Positions 9,601-17,870 of a stretch of DNA of 47,281 bases are shown in pieces. The stretch is from Planctomycetota bacterium. Lineage in GTDB: Bacteria > Planctomycetota > B15-G4. Every line of letters begins with the position of its first letter. The stretch's first letter is position 1. Under the pieces are notes generated by a model. The model worked only from the letters and a program-made list of their open reading frames with translations. It made no database searches and was not told where the DNA came from. Location of the stretch: NCBI GenBank assembly GCA_029259725.1, contig JAJDER010000072.1, positions 1 to 47,281 of the forward strand, given 5' to 3'. The translations under genes were made by a program, and so were the position numbers.

Positions 9601-9792
9601 CGCGGCGACGGTCTCGGCCAGCACGGTGGCGTTGGCGCCCGGGTAGACGGCCTTGACCTCCACCATCGGGGGCGTGATCTCGGGGTACTGCGCGATGGGC
9701 AGGCCCAGCACGCTCACGCCGCCGGCGATGACGATCGCCAGGGCCAGGACCGTCGCGAAGATCGGACGGCGGATGAAGAAGGCGGAGATCAC
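6664..9792 (-). CDS. RND efflux transporter, AcrB / HAE1 family
   Basis: 1042 residues, full length for an inner-membrane RND pump that extrudes hydrophobic or amphiphilic compounds using the proton gradient. The start is GTG at 9792, giving the typical N-terminus (V/M)ISAFFIRRPIF, with GGGGCGG upstream. Seen: the proton-relay acids Asp408 and Asp409 in VDDAIVVVEN (TM4) and the relay lysine Lys935 in GLASKTSILIVEFAR (TM10). Also present are the TM11-12 region FRPLLMTTISF and two periplasmic porter halves. It begins 10 bp after the adaptor gene, so the two form a pump operon. No TolC-type outer-membrane partner is encoded here. Substrates cannot be read from sequence, but the position downstream of sulfatase and dehydrogenase-type genes is unusual. 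Confidence 0.95.
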   Translation of the reverse strand: MISAFFIRRPIFATVLALAIVIAGGVSVLGLPIAQYPEITPPMVEVKAVYPGANATVLAETVAAPIEQEVNGVENSIYMSSVCGNDGAYTLQVTFEVGTDLDMAQVLVQNRVSIAMATLPQEVTRQGVTTKKKSSDILLFIPLTSPDGRYDEIFLANYATLRLTDEIARIPGVGDVAAFGGSDYSMRVWLDPRQLKVRGITTQDVVDAISEQNVQVAAGQIGQPPAPPGVAFQYTINTLGRLADAEQFADIIIKTEGTQVTRVGDVARVELGGKVYDQFCTLNGLKSSALAVYRLPGANALDVATQVREAMTRLSQDFPEGMEYSIPFDTTIFVRQSIAEVLTTLWQAALLVFLVIFVFLQDWRATIVPTVTIPVSLIGTFIVMSALGFSINMTTLFGLVLVIGIVVDDAIVVVENTARHIDAGLSSRQAALKAMEEVTGPVIATTLVLLAVFIPTSFLPGITGELYKQFGLTISAATVISSINALTMSPALCALLLRPTPKQADKNVFFRGFDAAFGKLERVYGAIVTRLVRMAALTMLMFGGVAVAAGVGFASLPTGFLPDEDQGYVIAGFQLPDAASQERMREVIQKADAILGDTDGVANWLAIGGFSLLDNAVASNAGTLWIILEDFEDRPGISSFDIIEQVRREFGKLQEGASFAFNPPTIAGLGAVGGFQMELQDRGGLGVEALAATAAEFATDGNTQSGLTGVNTTFRANVPQIFIDVDRTQAKTTDVPLSSLFGTLQAYLGSTYVNDFNRFGRTYQVRVQADSQFRISPDDIETLEVRTTHGAMAPVGAFVNVETAFGPQVVRRYNLYSSAAINGQPKPGFSSGEAMSVMETMARDKLPSALGYEWTGLSFQEKRVGSEAILVFAMAILFVFLVLAAQYESWTAPTSIVLSIPAAILGVVGALMARGLSNDTYTQIGVVLLIGLASKTSILIVEFARERRAQGEDIPTSAIEAAKLRFRPLLMTTISFVFGTFPLLVATGAGSASRQAVGTAVFGGMIAATVLTVLFVPVFYLVFQNLGEKLFGEDARGPDAGD

Positions 9793-9802
9793 GTCGCCGC
9801 CC

Positions 9803-11050
9803 CTAGTTGGCCGGGGTCGGGACGGCGGTCACCTTGGCGCCCGGTCGAGCGCGCAGCAGGCCGTTGACGATGATCCGGTCGCCCGCCTCGAGGCCCTGCT
9901 CGATCACGCGCAGCTCGCCGTTCTGCGGGCCGATGACCACCGGCTTCTGCGCCACCACGCCGTCGGTGCCGACCACGAGCACGTAGCGGCCTTGCTGGTC
10001 GGTGCCGAGCGCGCGCTCGGGGACCATCAGCGCGTCGCGTTCTGCCTTGGGCACGCGGATGCGCACGAACAGGCCGGGCACGAGCCGCACGGGAGGCGGG
10101 TTGGGCAGCGCGCCACGCAGTTGCAGCGTTCCCGTCCCGGTGTCGACGCCCTGGCCCACGTAGTTGACCAGACCCGAGAACGGGTAGTCCTCGGTGTTCG
10201 CGAGGCCGACCTCGAGCGGGATCGACGCGAAGTCCTGGATCGTCGCCTGTCCGTCGGCGGCGCGGTGCTCGAGGGTCCGGACGAGTTGCCGCTCGCTCAC
10301 GTCGAAGTCCACGTACATCGGGTCGTACTGGACCAGGGTGGTCAGCAGCGTGTTCTCGCCGGAGCCCACGAGGTTGCCCGGGTCCACCCGCGCCTCGCCC
10401 ACGCGTCCGTCCATGGGCGCGGTCACCCGGGTCCACGCCAGGTCGAGGGCGGCGCGGTCTCGCTGGGCCTCGGAGGCCTCGATGGCGGCCTGGGCGGCAT
10501 CCATCTCGGCCTGCGCCTGGAGCACCTCGAGCACGCTCACGGCGTTGCTCTCCAGGGCCTGCTCGAGCCGCTGCACGGTGGCGTCGGCGAGCTTGAACCG
10601 GGCTTTGGAAGACGAGATCGCGGCCTCGGCCTGGGACAGCGTGGCCGCGTACTCCGCCGGGTCGATCTGGAACAGCAGCGTGCCGGCCTCGACCAGATCG
10701 CCCTCCTCGAAGAAGCGTTCGAGCAGGAAGCCCTCGACGCGCGCGCGGATCTCGATCGCGGCGGCGGCGGAGGTGCGCCCGGTGAAGTGGTCGTACTCGG
10801 TGAAGGTCTGCTTCACCGGTGGGGCCACGGACACCTCGGGCGGCGGTGGCGGGACGAACTCGTTGGGCGGGCCGCAGGCCACCACCAGGGTGAGCGCCAG
10901 GGTGACCGGCAGGGTGACCGGCACCCGCGCTGCGGGCACGGTGAGCAGGGTCGCGCGCGGAGTCGCGCCCGGAACGGAGGGTGTTCGCGGCACCGGTGAG
11001 TCCCCGAGTGTGGGCAGACGCCGCCGGGCGTGGCGACGATCGCGGATCAT
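9803..11050 (-). CDS. RND efflux periplasmic adaptor (MFP / HlyD family), lipoprotein
   Basis: 415 residues from ATG 11050. Seen: a hydrophobic signal ending in LVVAC with Cys at 59 (lipobox). A barrel-sandwich half motif (VEGFLLERFFEEGDLVEAGTLL, quoted here in part as GDLVEAGTLLFQIDP) comes next, then a coiled-coil hairpin rich in Ala/Glu, WTRVTAPMDGRVG and a C-terminal membrane-proximal domain. It bridges the RND pump to an outer-membrane channel. The hydrophobic segment begins unusually far from the ATG. GTG at 10993, with GGGGA 7 bases before it, is a credible alternative start giving a shorter signal peptide. A 12-bp triplet repeat encodes part of the signal core. The gene starts 5 bp after the giant protein's stop. 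Confidence 0.92.
   Translation of the reverse strand: MIRDRRHARRRLPTLGDSPVPRTPSVPGATPRATLLTVPAARVPVTLPVTLALTLVVACGPPNEFVPPPPPEVSVAPPVKQTFTEYDHFTGRTSAAAAIEIRARVEGFLLERFFEEGDLVEAGTLLFQIDPAEYAATLSQAEAAISSSKARFKLADATVQRLEQALESNAVSVLEVLQAQAEMDAAQAAIEASEAQRDRAALDLAWTRVTAPMDGRVGEARVDPGNLVGSGENTLLTTLVQYDPMYVDFDVSERQLVRTLEHRAADGQATIQDFASIPLEVGLANTEDYPFSGLVNYVGQGVDTGTGTLQLRGALPNPPPVRLVPGLFVRIRVPKAERDALMVPERALGTDQQGRYVLVVGTDGVVAQKPVVIGPQNGELRVIEQGLEAGDRIIVNGLLRARPGAKVTAVPTPAN
10890..10925 (-). repeat. 12-bp tandem repeat, 3 copies, in the adaptor signal peptide
   Basis: Units at 10890, 10902 and 10914; the core gtgaccggca is identical in the last two. It encodes repeating Val/Leu-Thr-Leu-Ala/Pro steps of the hydrophobic signal. 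Confidence 0.7.
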
Positions 11051-11055
11051 AGCAA

Positions 11056-14000
11056 TCAGCGCAGTGAGTCGAGGTATGCCAGCAGGTCGAGCACCTCGGC
11101 GCGGTGATACGTCCACAGCAGGCCGTCGGGCATCACCGAGACGTCCGAGCTGCGGCGTTCGTCGATGTCCTCGACGAGGACCACCGTCAGGGTCTCGCTG
11201 TACGGGTCCTCCTGGATCGACACCTCGTGCTCGTCCTCGGCGCGGACGCGCCCGGCCACGACCCCTCCGTCGCGGGTGAAGAGCAGCTCGGCGGCATAGC
11301 CTTCGGCCAGGATCGCACTCGGGTCGAGCAGCTGGGTCAGCAGCCCTTCGCGATCGTAGCGCCCGACCACCTCGGTGAGTTCGGGCCCGGTCAGCCCGCC
11401 CGCAGCGCCGACGCGGTGGCACAGCAGGCAGCTGGCCTCCTCGAGCACGGCGCGTCCGCGCAGGACCGCCTCGTCGTCGAAGCCCAGGCCGTCGAGGTCG
11501 GTGGGGAACTCGGCGCGGGTCCAGTTGTCGACGAAGCGGCGCGTCGAGGCGGCTTCGCCGCCGCCTGCGTGCTCCGCGTGGCCGCCCGCAGGCGCGGTTG
11601 CCGCGCGGACCCGCGCCTGCTCGGCGTCGAACGCGTCCCGCTCGTCCCAGCCGGCGACGACCGTCATCACGCCGTTCATGCGCACCCAGTGTCCGGGGAA
11701 GGTGCACACGAACGGGTAGCGGCCGGGTTGCTCGGGAGCGGTGAAGATCAGCGTCTGGTCCTGTCCCGGGTTGAGCAGGCCGGTGGCGACGAGCACTTCG
11801 GGCAGGTCGGGCACGTAGGCCTTGTCCCAGGCGTCGGGATCGGAGGCCATGGCCTCGGCCGCGAGTCCGACCCGGGCCAGCGAGCCCTGCGCGCCGACGA
11901 CCAGGTTGTGCGGCATGATGTCGACGTTCTCGAAGGTCAGTTCGATGGGCTTGCCGGCCACGACTGCGAAGGCGGTGAGGTCGTACAGCAGGGCGTCGCG
12001 GATCGGTCGGACGACGACCACCTGCGGCCCCAGCGTGCGGCGGACGGCGCGCAGGCGGGCGGCGTCGGTGTCGTCGAGCCAGGGCGCCACGGCGTCGGCG
12101 AGCGCGAGCTGCTCGCGTCCGGTCTCACGCTGCCAGGCGACCGCGGGCTGGGTCTCGAAGCGTCGCAGAAGCCAGTCGGCGAGGTCGCCCGCGGCCGCGG
12201 GCGACACGCGGAAACCCTCGCGCGCGTGCAGGGCCAACAGCGCGCTGACCACGGCGGCGCTGATCGGCTCGTCCTCGACGTAGGGGCGCAGGGCGTCGGC
12301 CGCGCCGGCGTCGTTCACGCCGAGGGCGCCGAGGCAGCGAGCCGCCGACCGTCGCAGGAACACGACCGGCGAGGACAGGTCATGGCTCGCCACGGGCGCC
12401 GGCGCGGCCTGGTCGGTGACGGAGAAGACCGTCTTGCGATTGCCGTCGAGCACGCGCAGCGTGTAGTCCTCGAGGCGCGCACCCAGGTCCCCGTCGGTGC
12501 GGTTGTAGAGCGCGATCGAGTCCAGCTCGAGGGGCGCGCCCAGGTCCAGCTCCCACCACGGGTCGGGTTGGTCCTCGACGGTGTGGCTCTGGGCGCCGTC
12601 GCCCCAGCTGCCGCTGCGGATGCCGTCGATGGCGCGGTCCGCGGTGCCGGCCCAGTTGGTGCTCGACTGGCTGGCGGTGCCGTGGACCGCGACGTTGTCG
12701 CCACGTGACTCGACCACGACCTCGGCCAGGGTCAGGGTGCGTGCGTTGCCGGGGAGCTCCACGCGCACGTAGCGTCCGGTGGTGCCGCCGAGCCCGGTGT
12801 CGAGCTCGGCGGGTGGTCCGGCGAGAAGCTCCACTACCCGCGGGTGCAGCGCCGAGGTCAGCGCACGGTCGTTCAGCAGCGGGGCGGCGTCGAGCAGGTC
12901 GGCCAGGGCGCCGACCGAGTGGCGCGCCTCGTTCCAGGCCGGCTCGAGGGTGCCGTCGGCGCGGATGCGCGCGGCCGTGGCCAGGCGGCGGGTCGAGGGC
13001 CGTCGCGCCTCGGTGGCCAGGTTGGCCAGGGGAACGGCCAGCGCGTCGCGCTCGGTGGGGGGCAGGGCGGCCAGGGTGTCGAACAGCCCCGAGAGCAGGT
13101 GGTCGACGTGCCCTTCGGTCACCAGGTCCGCGCGCTGGATCGCGGCCAGCAGCTCGTCGGCGCGCGACGACCCGCGCGCGTCGGCCAGCCCGGCCAGGGC
13201 CCGCTCGTAGTCGGCGGTCTCCAGTCCGTGCCGCGTGAGGATCTCGGAGAAGAGCATCTCCCCCGGCCGTACCCCGGAGAGTTCCGCGGTGTCCAGCCGC
13301 TGCAGCATCCAGGCCAGTCCCGCCGGGTGTTCGGCGGCGAAAGGCTCGCCCGAGGTCAGCGCCGCGCGCCACTGCGGCTCGAGCGTGCGCATGGTCTCCT
13401 CGAGCGCGTAGTCGAGGAAACGGTCCGACTCGAAGTCGAGCGTACGCAGCGCCAGCTCCGCCGCCCGCGCGTCCGGGACGAAGCTGCAGCCGACCAGGCC
13501 CTCGAGCCTCACGCGGGGATGCGGGTCGTTCATGGCACGCTCGAGCCCATCGAGGATGCCGGCGCTGTCGACGTGATGGCGCATCTGGCGGACGACCCGG
13601 ATGACGGCGGCTCGGATGCGGTGGTCGTCCGAGTCGAGCAGTGCTGCGGAGAAGGCGTATCCGTCCCACACGTCGTGCTGCTGGAGGAGCCAGAGAGCCT
13701 CGAGCTCCCGACGTTCGTCGTCCGCTCCGTCGACATCCACTCCGCTCGCGGCGAGCCAGGGCATGATCGCGTTGGTCACCTCGCTCGTGTCCCGTGCGCT
13801 GAGCTCGATGCGCGTGCGGTAGCGCACACGGTCATCGGGGTGATCGAGCAGCTCGAGCAGCTCCGGGATCGCGCGCCCCGCGATGGGCACCGGCTCCAGC
13901 AGCTCGCGCCCCGTCGCCGTGACGCGGTACACGCGACCGTGATCGTGATCGCGGCTCGGGTCGCGGAGGTGGTGCTGCATGTGGCCGATGAGCGGGTTCT

Positions 14001-16023
14001 GCCAGTCGAGCAGGTACAGCGCGCCGTCGGGACCGATCTCCAGGTCGACGGGCCGGAAGTTGCCGTCGGCGCTGAACAGGATCGGGTCGGTCTCCGTGGC
14101 GCTGAAGCCCGAGCCGTCGTCGTGGATCTCGTACTGGAAGATGCCCTGGAACCCGATCACGTTGGCGATCAGGTAGTTGCCCTGGTTCTCCTCCGGGAAG
14201 TGCGAGGAGCTGAGGATCTCGGTGGCCGCCGCGGGTCGACTTCGCTGCTGGAAGAAGGGGAAGTACGCGCGGTGCTTGTCCGGGTGGACGACGTGCCCGC
14301 TGAACGGCAACGCGTAGTAGTTCACGTTGCCCGTGCCGTCGGTCATGAAGTCCTGGCCCCAGCGGTCGAACACGTGGCCGTGGGGGTTGGCGAAGCCGTA
14401 GGGGATGTAGCGCTCGACGCGGTGGGTGCGCGGCTCGTAGCGCCAGACGCAGCCGTTGTGGTTGCGCACCGGGCCGAAGATCGACTCGATCTGCGTCTGG
14501 TGGAAGGTGCCCTCCTGGAAGTAGAGCGCGCCGTCCGGGCCCATCACGAAGCTGTTGGCGGAGTGGTGCGTGTCGGCGGAGCTGAGGCCGCCGAGCACGC
14601 GCTCGCGCGTGTCCGCTGCGGTGATGCGGTCGTCGCCGTCGAGGTCCTGCAGGAACAACAGGTCCGGCGCGTTGGCGACGAACACGCCACCGTTCCAGAA
14701 CTCGAAGCCCGTGGGATTGTGCAGGTCGTCGACGAAGGTGGTGCAGGTGTCGGCGCGGCCGTCGCCGTCGGTGTCCTCGAGGATGACCAGCTTGTCGTTC
14801 ATGGGCTGGCCCGGTTCCCAGTGCGGGTAGGTCGGCCAGGTCGCGACCCACAGGCGCCCGCGCGTGTCCCAGGACATCTGCACCGGGTTGGCCAGCTCCG
14901 GGAAGTCGGCTTCGCTGGCGAAGAGCGAGACCTGCGTGCCCGGCGCCGTGGTCATCTGCGCGATCGCGGCGTCACCGCTCATGAACCGGTGCTTGCCGCC
15001 GGGCAGCTCGCCGGGGCGGTTGGTGGGCACGTCGATCAGCGGCGGCACCTCGACCTCCGCGGAGGCGCGCGACTCGGCGGCGGCGATGGTCGCGGCGTCC
15101 TCGCTGGCCAGCGCCCAGATGGTGCGGTCCATGCGCGCGGCGGTCGCGTCGAGCACCTCCATCTCGCGCTGCAGCACCTCGAAGTTCGTGAGGCTGTCGT
15201 ACTCCAACGACGAGCGCCCGCCGTAGACGTTGTAGCCGTCGGTCGCGCGGTAGCGGTTGAACCAGATCAGGTTCTTGGCCAGCACCGCCTCGCGCACCTT
15301 GTCGAGCAGCTCGGTGCCCGACGACAGGTCCTGCCCGAACAGCGAGCGCTCGATGCTCTCGGCCAGCCACGCGTTGCCCGCCGAGGTCAGGTGCGCGCCA
15401 TCCACGGTCAGCGGCCCCACGTCGCTGTAGAGCCCCATGCTCGGTGTGAACAGGTCCACGAACGTCACGGCCTTCGCGGCGGCCACCTCCTCCACGGCGC
15501 GGGCGAAGGCGGCGATGCGCAGGTTCTCCCGGGCGGGATCGGGGAGGGCGCGGCCCTGATCCTCGAACGCGATCGGTGAGAACAGCACGAGCCGCGGTGG
15601 CTGTTCGCCGTCGTAGACCCGGGTGGTGACGTGGTCGATGAACGCCGCGAGATCCTCGCGGAACTGCGGCAGGTGCTCGAGCCCGCGGAAGGACTCGACG
15701 TAGCCGAAGAAGGCGAAGACCACGCTGGCGTCGCAGCGGTCGAGGTAGTCGTCCCAGCTCCCGAAGCCGGCCGTGCGCTGCTGGACGGTGAGCTCGTCCG
15801 CGTTGAAGCCGAGGTTGCGCACGCTGAGCTGCAGGTCGGGAAAGCGCGTCTGCAGGCGCGCCTCGAGCCAACCGTGGTGCTGCATGCGCTCGGCCAAGGC
15901 GTTGCCCAGCAGGCAGAGCGAATCGCCCGGGCGCAGGGCGAAGCCGTCCTCGGCGGCCGGGGCGGCGCCCCACGCGAAGACCAGGACGGGCACGAGCGGG
16001 ACGAGCCAGCGGGGTGTCGGCAT
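11056..16023 (-). CDS. Giant secreted hydrolase / propeller / discoidin / blue-copper / cytochrome c protein
   Basis: 1655 residues with a signal peptide (about 1-24). Modules in order: (1) an SGNH-type hydrolase at about 30-235 with GDS (33-35) and a late VDGAHLTSAGN (the DxxH block); (2) a planctomycete membrane-bound-dehydrogenase-type beta-propeller, about 345-700, with DTDGDGRAD and FWNGGVFVANAPD; (3) HEAT-like helical repeats, about 700-1060; (4) an F5/8-type discoidin carbohydrate-binding domain, about 1082-1210; (5) a plastocyanin/azurin-like domain with copper ligands His1372, Cys1440, His1445 and Met1449; (6) a PVC-type cytochrome c with CLLCH (1532-1536) and a likely distal Met1631 in SVMPDGLL. 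Known relatives carry subsets of these modules. I infer a periplasmic carbohydrate oxidation or deacylation system that hands electrons from the propeller to copper and heme. The substrate is unknown. A TAAGCT box lies 6 bases before the ATG and there is no Shine-Dalgarno. Confidence 0.88.
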   Translation of the reverse strand: MPTPRWLVPLVPVLVFAWGAAPAAEDGFALRPGDSLCLLGNALAERMQHHGWLEARLQTRFPDLQLSVRNLGFNADELTVQQRTAGFGSWDDYLDRCDASVVFAFFGYVESFRGLEHLPQFREDLAAFIDHVTTRVYDGEQPPRLVLFSPIAFEDQGRALPDPARENLRIAAFARAVEEVAAAKAVTFVDLFTPSMGLYSDVGPLTVDGAHLTSAGNAWLAESIERSLFGQDLSSGTELLDKVREAVLAKNLIWFNRYRATDGYNVYGGRSSLEYDSLTNFEVLQREMEVLDATAARMDRTIWALASEDAATIAAAESRASAEVEVPPLIDVPTNRPGELPGGKHRFMSGDAAIAQMTTAPGTQVSLFASEADFPELANPVQMSWDTRGRLWVATWPTYPHWEPGQPMNDKLVILEDTDGDGRADTCTTFVDDLHNPTGFEFWNGGVFVANAPDLLFLQDLDGDDRITAADTRERVLGGLSSADTHHSANSFVMGPDGALYFQEGTFHQTQIESIFGPVRNHNGCVWRYEPRTHRVERYIPYGFANPHGHVFDRWGQDFMTDGTGNVNYYALPFSGHVVHPDKHRAYFPFFQQRSRPAAATEILSSSHFPEENQGNYLIANVIGFQGIFQYEIHDDGSGFSATETDPILFSADGNFRPVDLEIGPDGALYLLDWQNPLIGHMQHHLRDPSRDHDHGRVYRVTATGRELLEPVPIAGRAIPELLELLDHPDDRVRYRTRIELSARDTSEVTNAIMPWLAASGVDVDGADDERRELEALWLLQQHDVWDGYAFSAALLDSDDHRIRAAVIRVVRQMRHHVDSAGILDGLERAMNDPHPRVRLEGLVGCSFVPDARAAELALRTLDFESDRFLDYALEETMRTLEPQWRAALTSGEPFAAEHPAGLAWMLQRLDTAELSGVRPGEMLFSEILTRHGLETADYERALAGLADARGSSRADELLAAIQRADLVTEGHVDHLLSGLFDTLAALPPTERDALAVPLANLATEARRPSTRRLATAARIRADGTLEPAWNEARHSVGALADLLDAAPLLNDRALTSALHPRVVELLAGPPAELDTGLGGTTGRYVRVELPGNARTLTLAEVVVESRGDNVAVHGTASQSSTNWAGTADRAIDGIRSGSWGDGAQSHTVEDQPDPWWELDLGAPLELDSIALYNRTDGDLGARLEDYTLRVLDGNRKTVFSVTDQAAPAPVASHDLSSPVVFLRRSAARCLGALGVNDAGAADALRPYVEDEPISAAVVSALLALHAREGFRVSPAAAGDLADWLLRRFETQPAVAWQRETGREQLALADAVAPWLDDTDAARLRAVRRTLGPQVVVVRPIRDALLYDLTAFAVVAGKPIELTFENVDIMPHNLVVGAQGSLARVGLAAEAMASDPDAWDKAYVPDLPEVLVATGLLNPGQDQTLIFTAPEQPGRYPFVCTFPGHWVRMNGVMTVVAGWDERDAFDAEQARVRAATAPAGGHAEHAGGGEAASTRRFVDNWTRAEFPTDLDGLGFDDEAVLRGRAVLEEASCLLCHRVGAAGGLTGPELTEVVGRYDREGLLTQLLDPSAILAEGYAAELLFTRDGGVVAGRVRAEDEHEVSIQEDPYSETLTVVLVEDIDERRSSDVSVMPDGLLWTYHRAEVLDLLAYLDSLR

Positions 16024-16029
16024 CGTCGC

Positions 16030-16035
16030 AGCTTA
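16030..16035 (-). promoter_or_regulatory. -10-like box TAAGCT, 6 bases before the giant gene's ATG
   Basis: Reading the minus strand, TAAGCT is followed by gcgacg and then ATG at 16023. Such spacing would put transcription start at or next to the A of ATG, as in leaderless mRNAs. No -35 element is evident. Confidence 0.35.
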
Positions 16036-16060
16036 CCTGCTGACCCCGCGCGGCCGCCGC

Positions 16061-17773
16061 CTAGCGCCGGTCGTCGGTCTCGTTGGACCGGACCGCGCCG
16101 CCGCCGCCGCCCGTACCGGCCGCGTCGATGTAGCCCATCTGCAGCATGGCCTCGTACTTCGCCGGGTCCATGCCGTCGGTGTCGAGGATGCCGGGCTGCG
16201 TGCGCTGCTCGGCGGACCACCAGGCCAGGATCGCGTCGCGCATCCCGGCCGCGACCTGCGGGTGCTCGGCTGCGACGTCGAGCTGCTCGTCGGGATCGGC
16301 GGCCAGGTCGTACAGGCTGGTGCGCTGGACGTCGTAGTGCACGATCGCCTTCCAGCGGCCGCGGCGCATGGCGATCTCCTTGTCGCCCCGCGCCACGATG
16401 CCGAGCTTGTCCATGTTCATGCGCGTCGTGAAGACCGTGGCCGCCGCTTCCAGATCCGCCGTGCCCTGGAGCAGCGGCATCAACGACCGGCCGCGCCAGG
16501 CCTGCCGCGACGGCGCGCCGAGCGCCTCGGCGAGGGTCGGCAGCAGATCGACCAGCTCCACCGGCCGCCCGATCCGCGCGCCGGCCCGCGTCACGCCGGG
16601 GATGTGGATCAGGAACGGCACGTGCACGAGTTCCTCGTACACCGACTGGTCGTGGGACCAGGCGCCGTGCTCGTTGAACTCCTCGCCGTGATCGGACAGG
16701 AACACGAAGATCGTGTCGTTCCACCCGCCACGGTCGCGCAACGCGGTGACGATGCGCGCCACCTTCTGATCCGCGCGGCGCACGTCGCCGTCGTAGAGCG
16801 CCTCGATGGTCGGGGTGATGCCGTCGAGCCGAGCGAGCAGGTCGTCGAGCTTCGTCTGCCCCGCCGCCTCGAGCACTCCCTTGTTGCGTTGGCCGAGCAG
16901 GCTGCGCATGTCGGGCACGATGTCGTTGGCGAATGTGTGGTCGAGCCGGTCTTCCTCCGGAAAGCGCTCCTGGCCGTCGGGCGAGCCGTTGTAGGGGTGG
17001 TGCGGCTCGATCGTGTGGACGTAGAGGAAGAAGGGTGCGTCGCCGTCGTAGCCGGCCAGGAAGTCGAGCGCCGGGTCGATCGTGTGCAGGCCGGCCTCGC
17101 GATCGTCGTCGGTCATCAGCCGCAGCGGTGGCTTCTCCCAGTACTCGTCGTAGCCCTGGTCGAGCCCGGCGCCGGATCCGGCCAGGGTGTTGTGCACGAG
17201 CGCGGCGGTGTGGAAGCCGAGGCCTTGGAACCACTCGGGCATCGTCTCGGCGGCCTCGCCGGCCTTGTGCAGGCTGCTGAGCACGCCGTGCCCGGGGGGA
17301 TAGGTGGACGTGAACAGGCTCACCGTCGCCGGCAGCGTCCAGGGCGCCTGGCTCCAGGCCTGATCGAAGACGACCAGCTCGCGGGCGAGGCGATCGAGGA
17401 AGGGGCTCGTGTCGCGCTCGTAGCCGTAGAGCCCCAGGTGATCGGCGCGCAGGGTGTCGACGACCATGACCACGACGTTGGGCGTGTCGTCCCCGAGCGA
17501 GAAGCCGGTCGCCGTCTCCGCGGCGGGGTCGCCGGCCGCGGCGTCGCCATCCCGCGCCAGCTCCGCGCTGCCAGCACCGGGCCCGCCGCCCGCACCGGGC
17601 CCACCGGGCGCACCGGGAACAGCCCGAGCACCCGGCGCACCGGTGCGATCGGCGTCGCCCGACTCGACCGCGTCGCCGCAGCCCAGCAGGGCGAGCGTGA
17701 GCACCACGGACGGCGCGCGCACCAGCGACGGGGCGCGCGGTCGGCGGGTGCGAGGTGGGCTGGGCTCGATCAT
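16061..17773 (-). CDS. Sulfatase-fold lipoprotein with Thr at the nucleophile position
   Basis: 570 residues. The lipobox ends in LLGC with Cys32, followed by a Gly/Ala/Pro collagen-like linker (about 44-70). The fold is alkaline-phosphatase/sulfatase-like: VVMVVDTLRADHLG carries a metal Asp at 106, FLSDHGEEF supplies later metal ligands, and VELVDLLPTLAEALG is typical. The formylglycine consensus C/S-x-P-x-R is replaced by Thr146-Leu-Pro148-Ala-Thr150 in WTLPATVSLFT. It therefore lacks both the modifiable Cys/Ser and the Arg. A Thr nucleophile is known from phosphoglycerol and phosphoethanolamine transferases of this superfamily, so this may be a phospho-transferase or phosphodiesterase and not a sulfatase. 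It precedes the giant protein gene by 37 bp and is probably co-transcribed with it. Confidence 0.85.
   Translation of the reverse strand: MIEPSPPRTRRPRAPSLVRAPSVVLTLALLGCGDAVESGDADRTGAPGARAVPGAPGGPGAGGGPGAGSAELARDGDAAAGDPAAETATGFSLGDDTPNVVVMVVDTLRADHLGLYGYERDTSPFLDRLARELVVFDQAWSQAPWTLPATVSLFTSTYPPGHGVLSSLHKAGEAAETMPEWFQGLGFHTAALVHNTLAGSGAGLDQGYDEYWEKPPLRLMTDDDREAGLHTIDPALDFLAGYDGDAPFFLYVHTIEPHHPYNGSPDGQERFPEEDRLDHTFANDIVPDMRSLLGQRNKGVLEAAGQTKLDDLLARLDGITPTIEALYDGDVRRADQKVARIVTALRDRGGWNDTIFVFLSDHGEEFNEHGAWSHDQSVYEELVHVPFLIHIPGVTRAGARIGRPVELVDLLPTLAEALGAPSRQAWRGRSLMPLLQGTADLEAAATVFTTRMNMDKLGIVARGDKEIAMRRGRWKAIVHYDVQRTSLYDLAADPDEQLDVAAEHPQVAAGMRDAILAWWSAEQRTQPGILDTDGMDPAKYEAMLQMGYIDAAGTGGGGGAVRSNETDDRR
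17574..17645 (-). repeat. 9-bp repeat, about 8 diverging copies, encoding a Gly-Ala-Pro linker
   Basis: Variants of gcaccgggc at 9-bp steps encode a collagen-like G-x-P linker directly after the lipidated Cys of the sulfatase-fold lipoprotein. It probably lifts the enzyme off the membrane. Confidence 0.7.
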
Positions 17774-17870
17774 GACGAGGACAGTGTCCCCTCTGGCTGG
17801 GCGGTCGCAAGTCGCCGACGGCCTTCGAGCCGGAGCCGCGGCGGCCGGATGGGCGGCACCGACCGCGGAT

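Noticed and set aside
7426..9867. An 813-codon open frame on the plus strand antisense to the RND pump
   Set aside because: It is Arg/His/Gly-biased with no fold-like patterns. Long antisense frames arise from GC-rich third positions, and the pump on the other strand has its full set of family motifs.
12844..15579. A 911-codon plus-strand frame antisense to the giant redox protein
   Set aside because: Same shadow effect; the minus-strand reading has copper and heme ligands in the right spacing.
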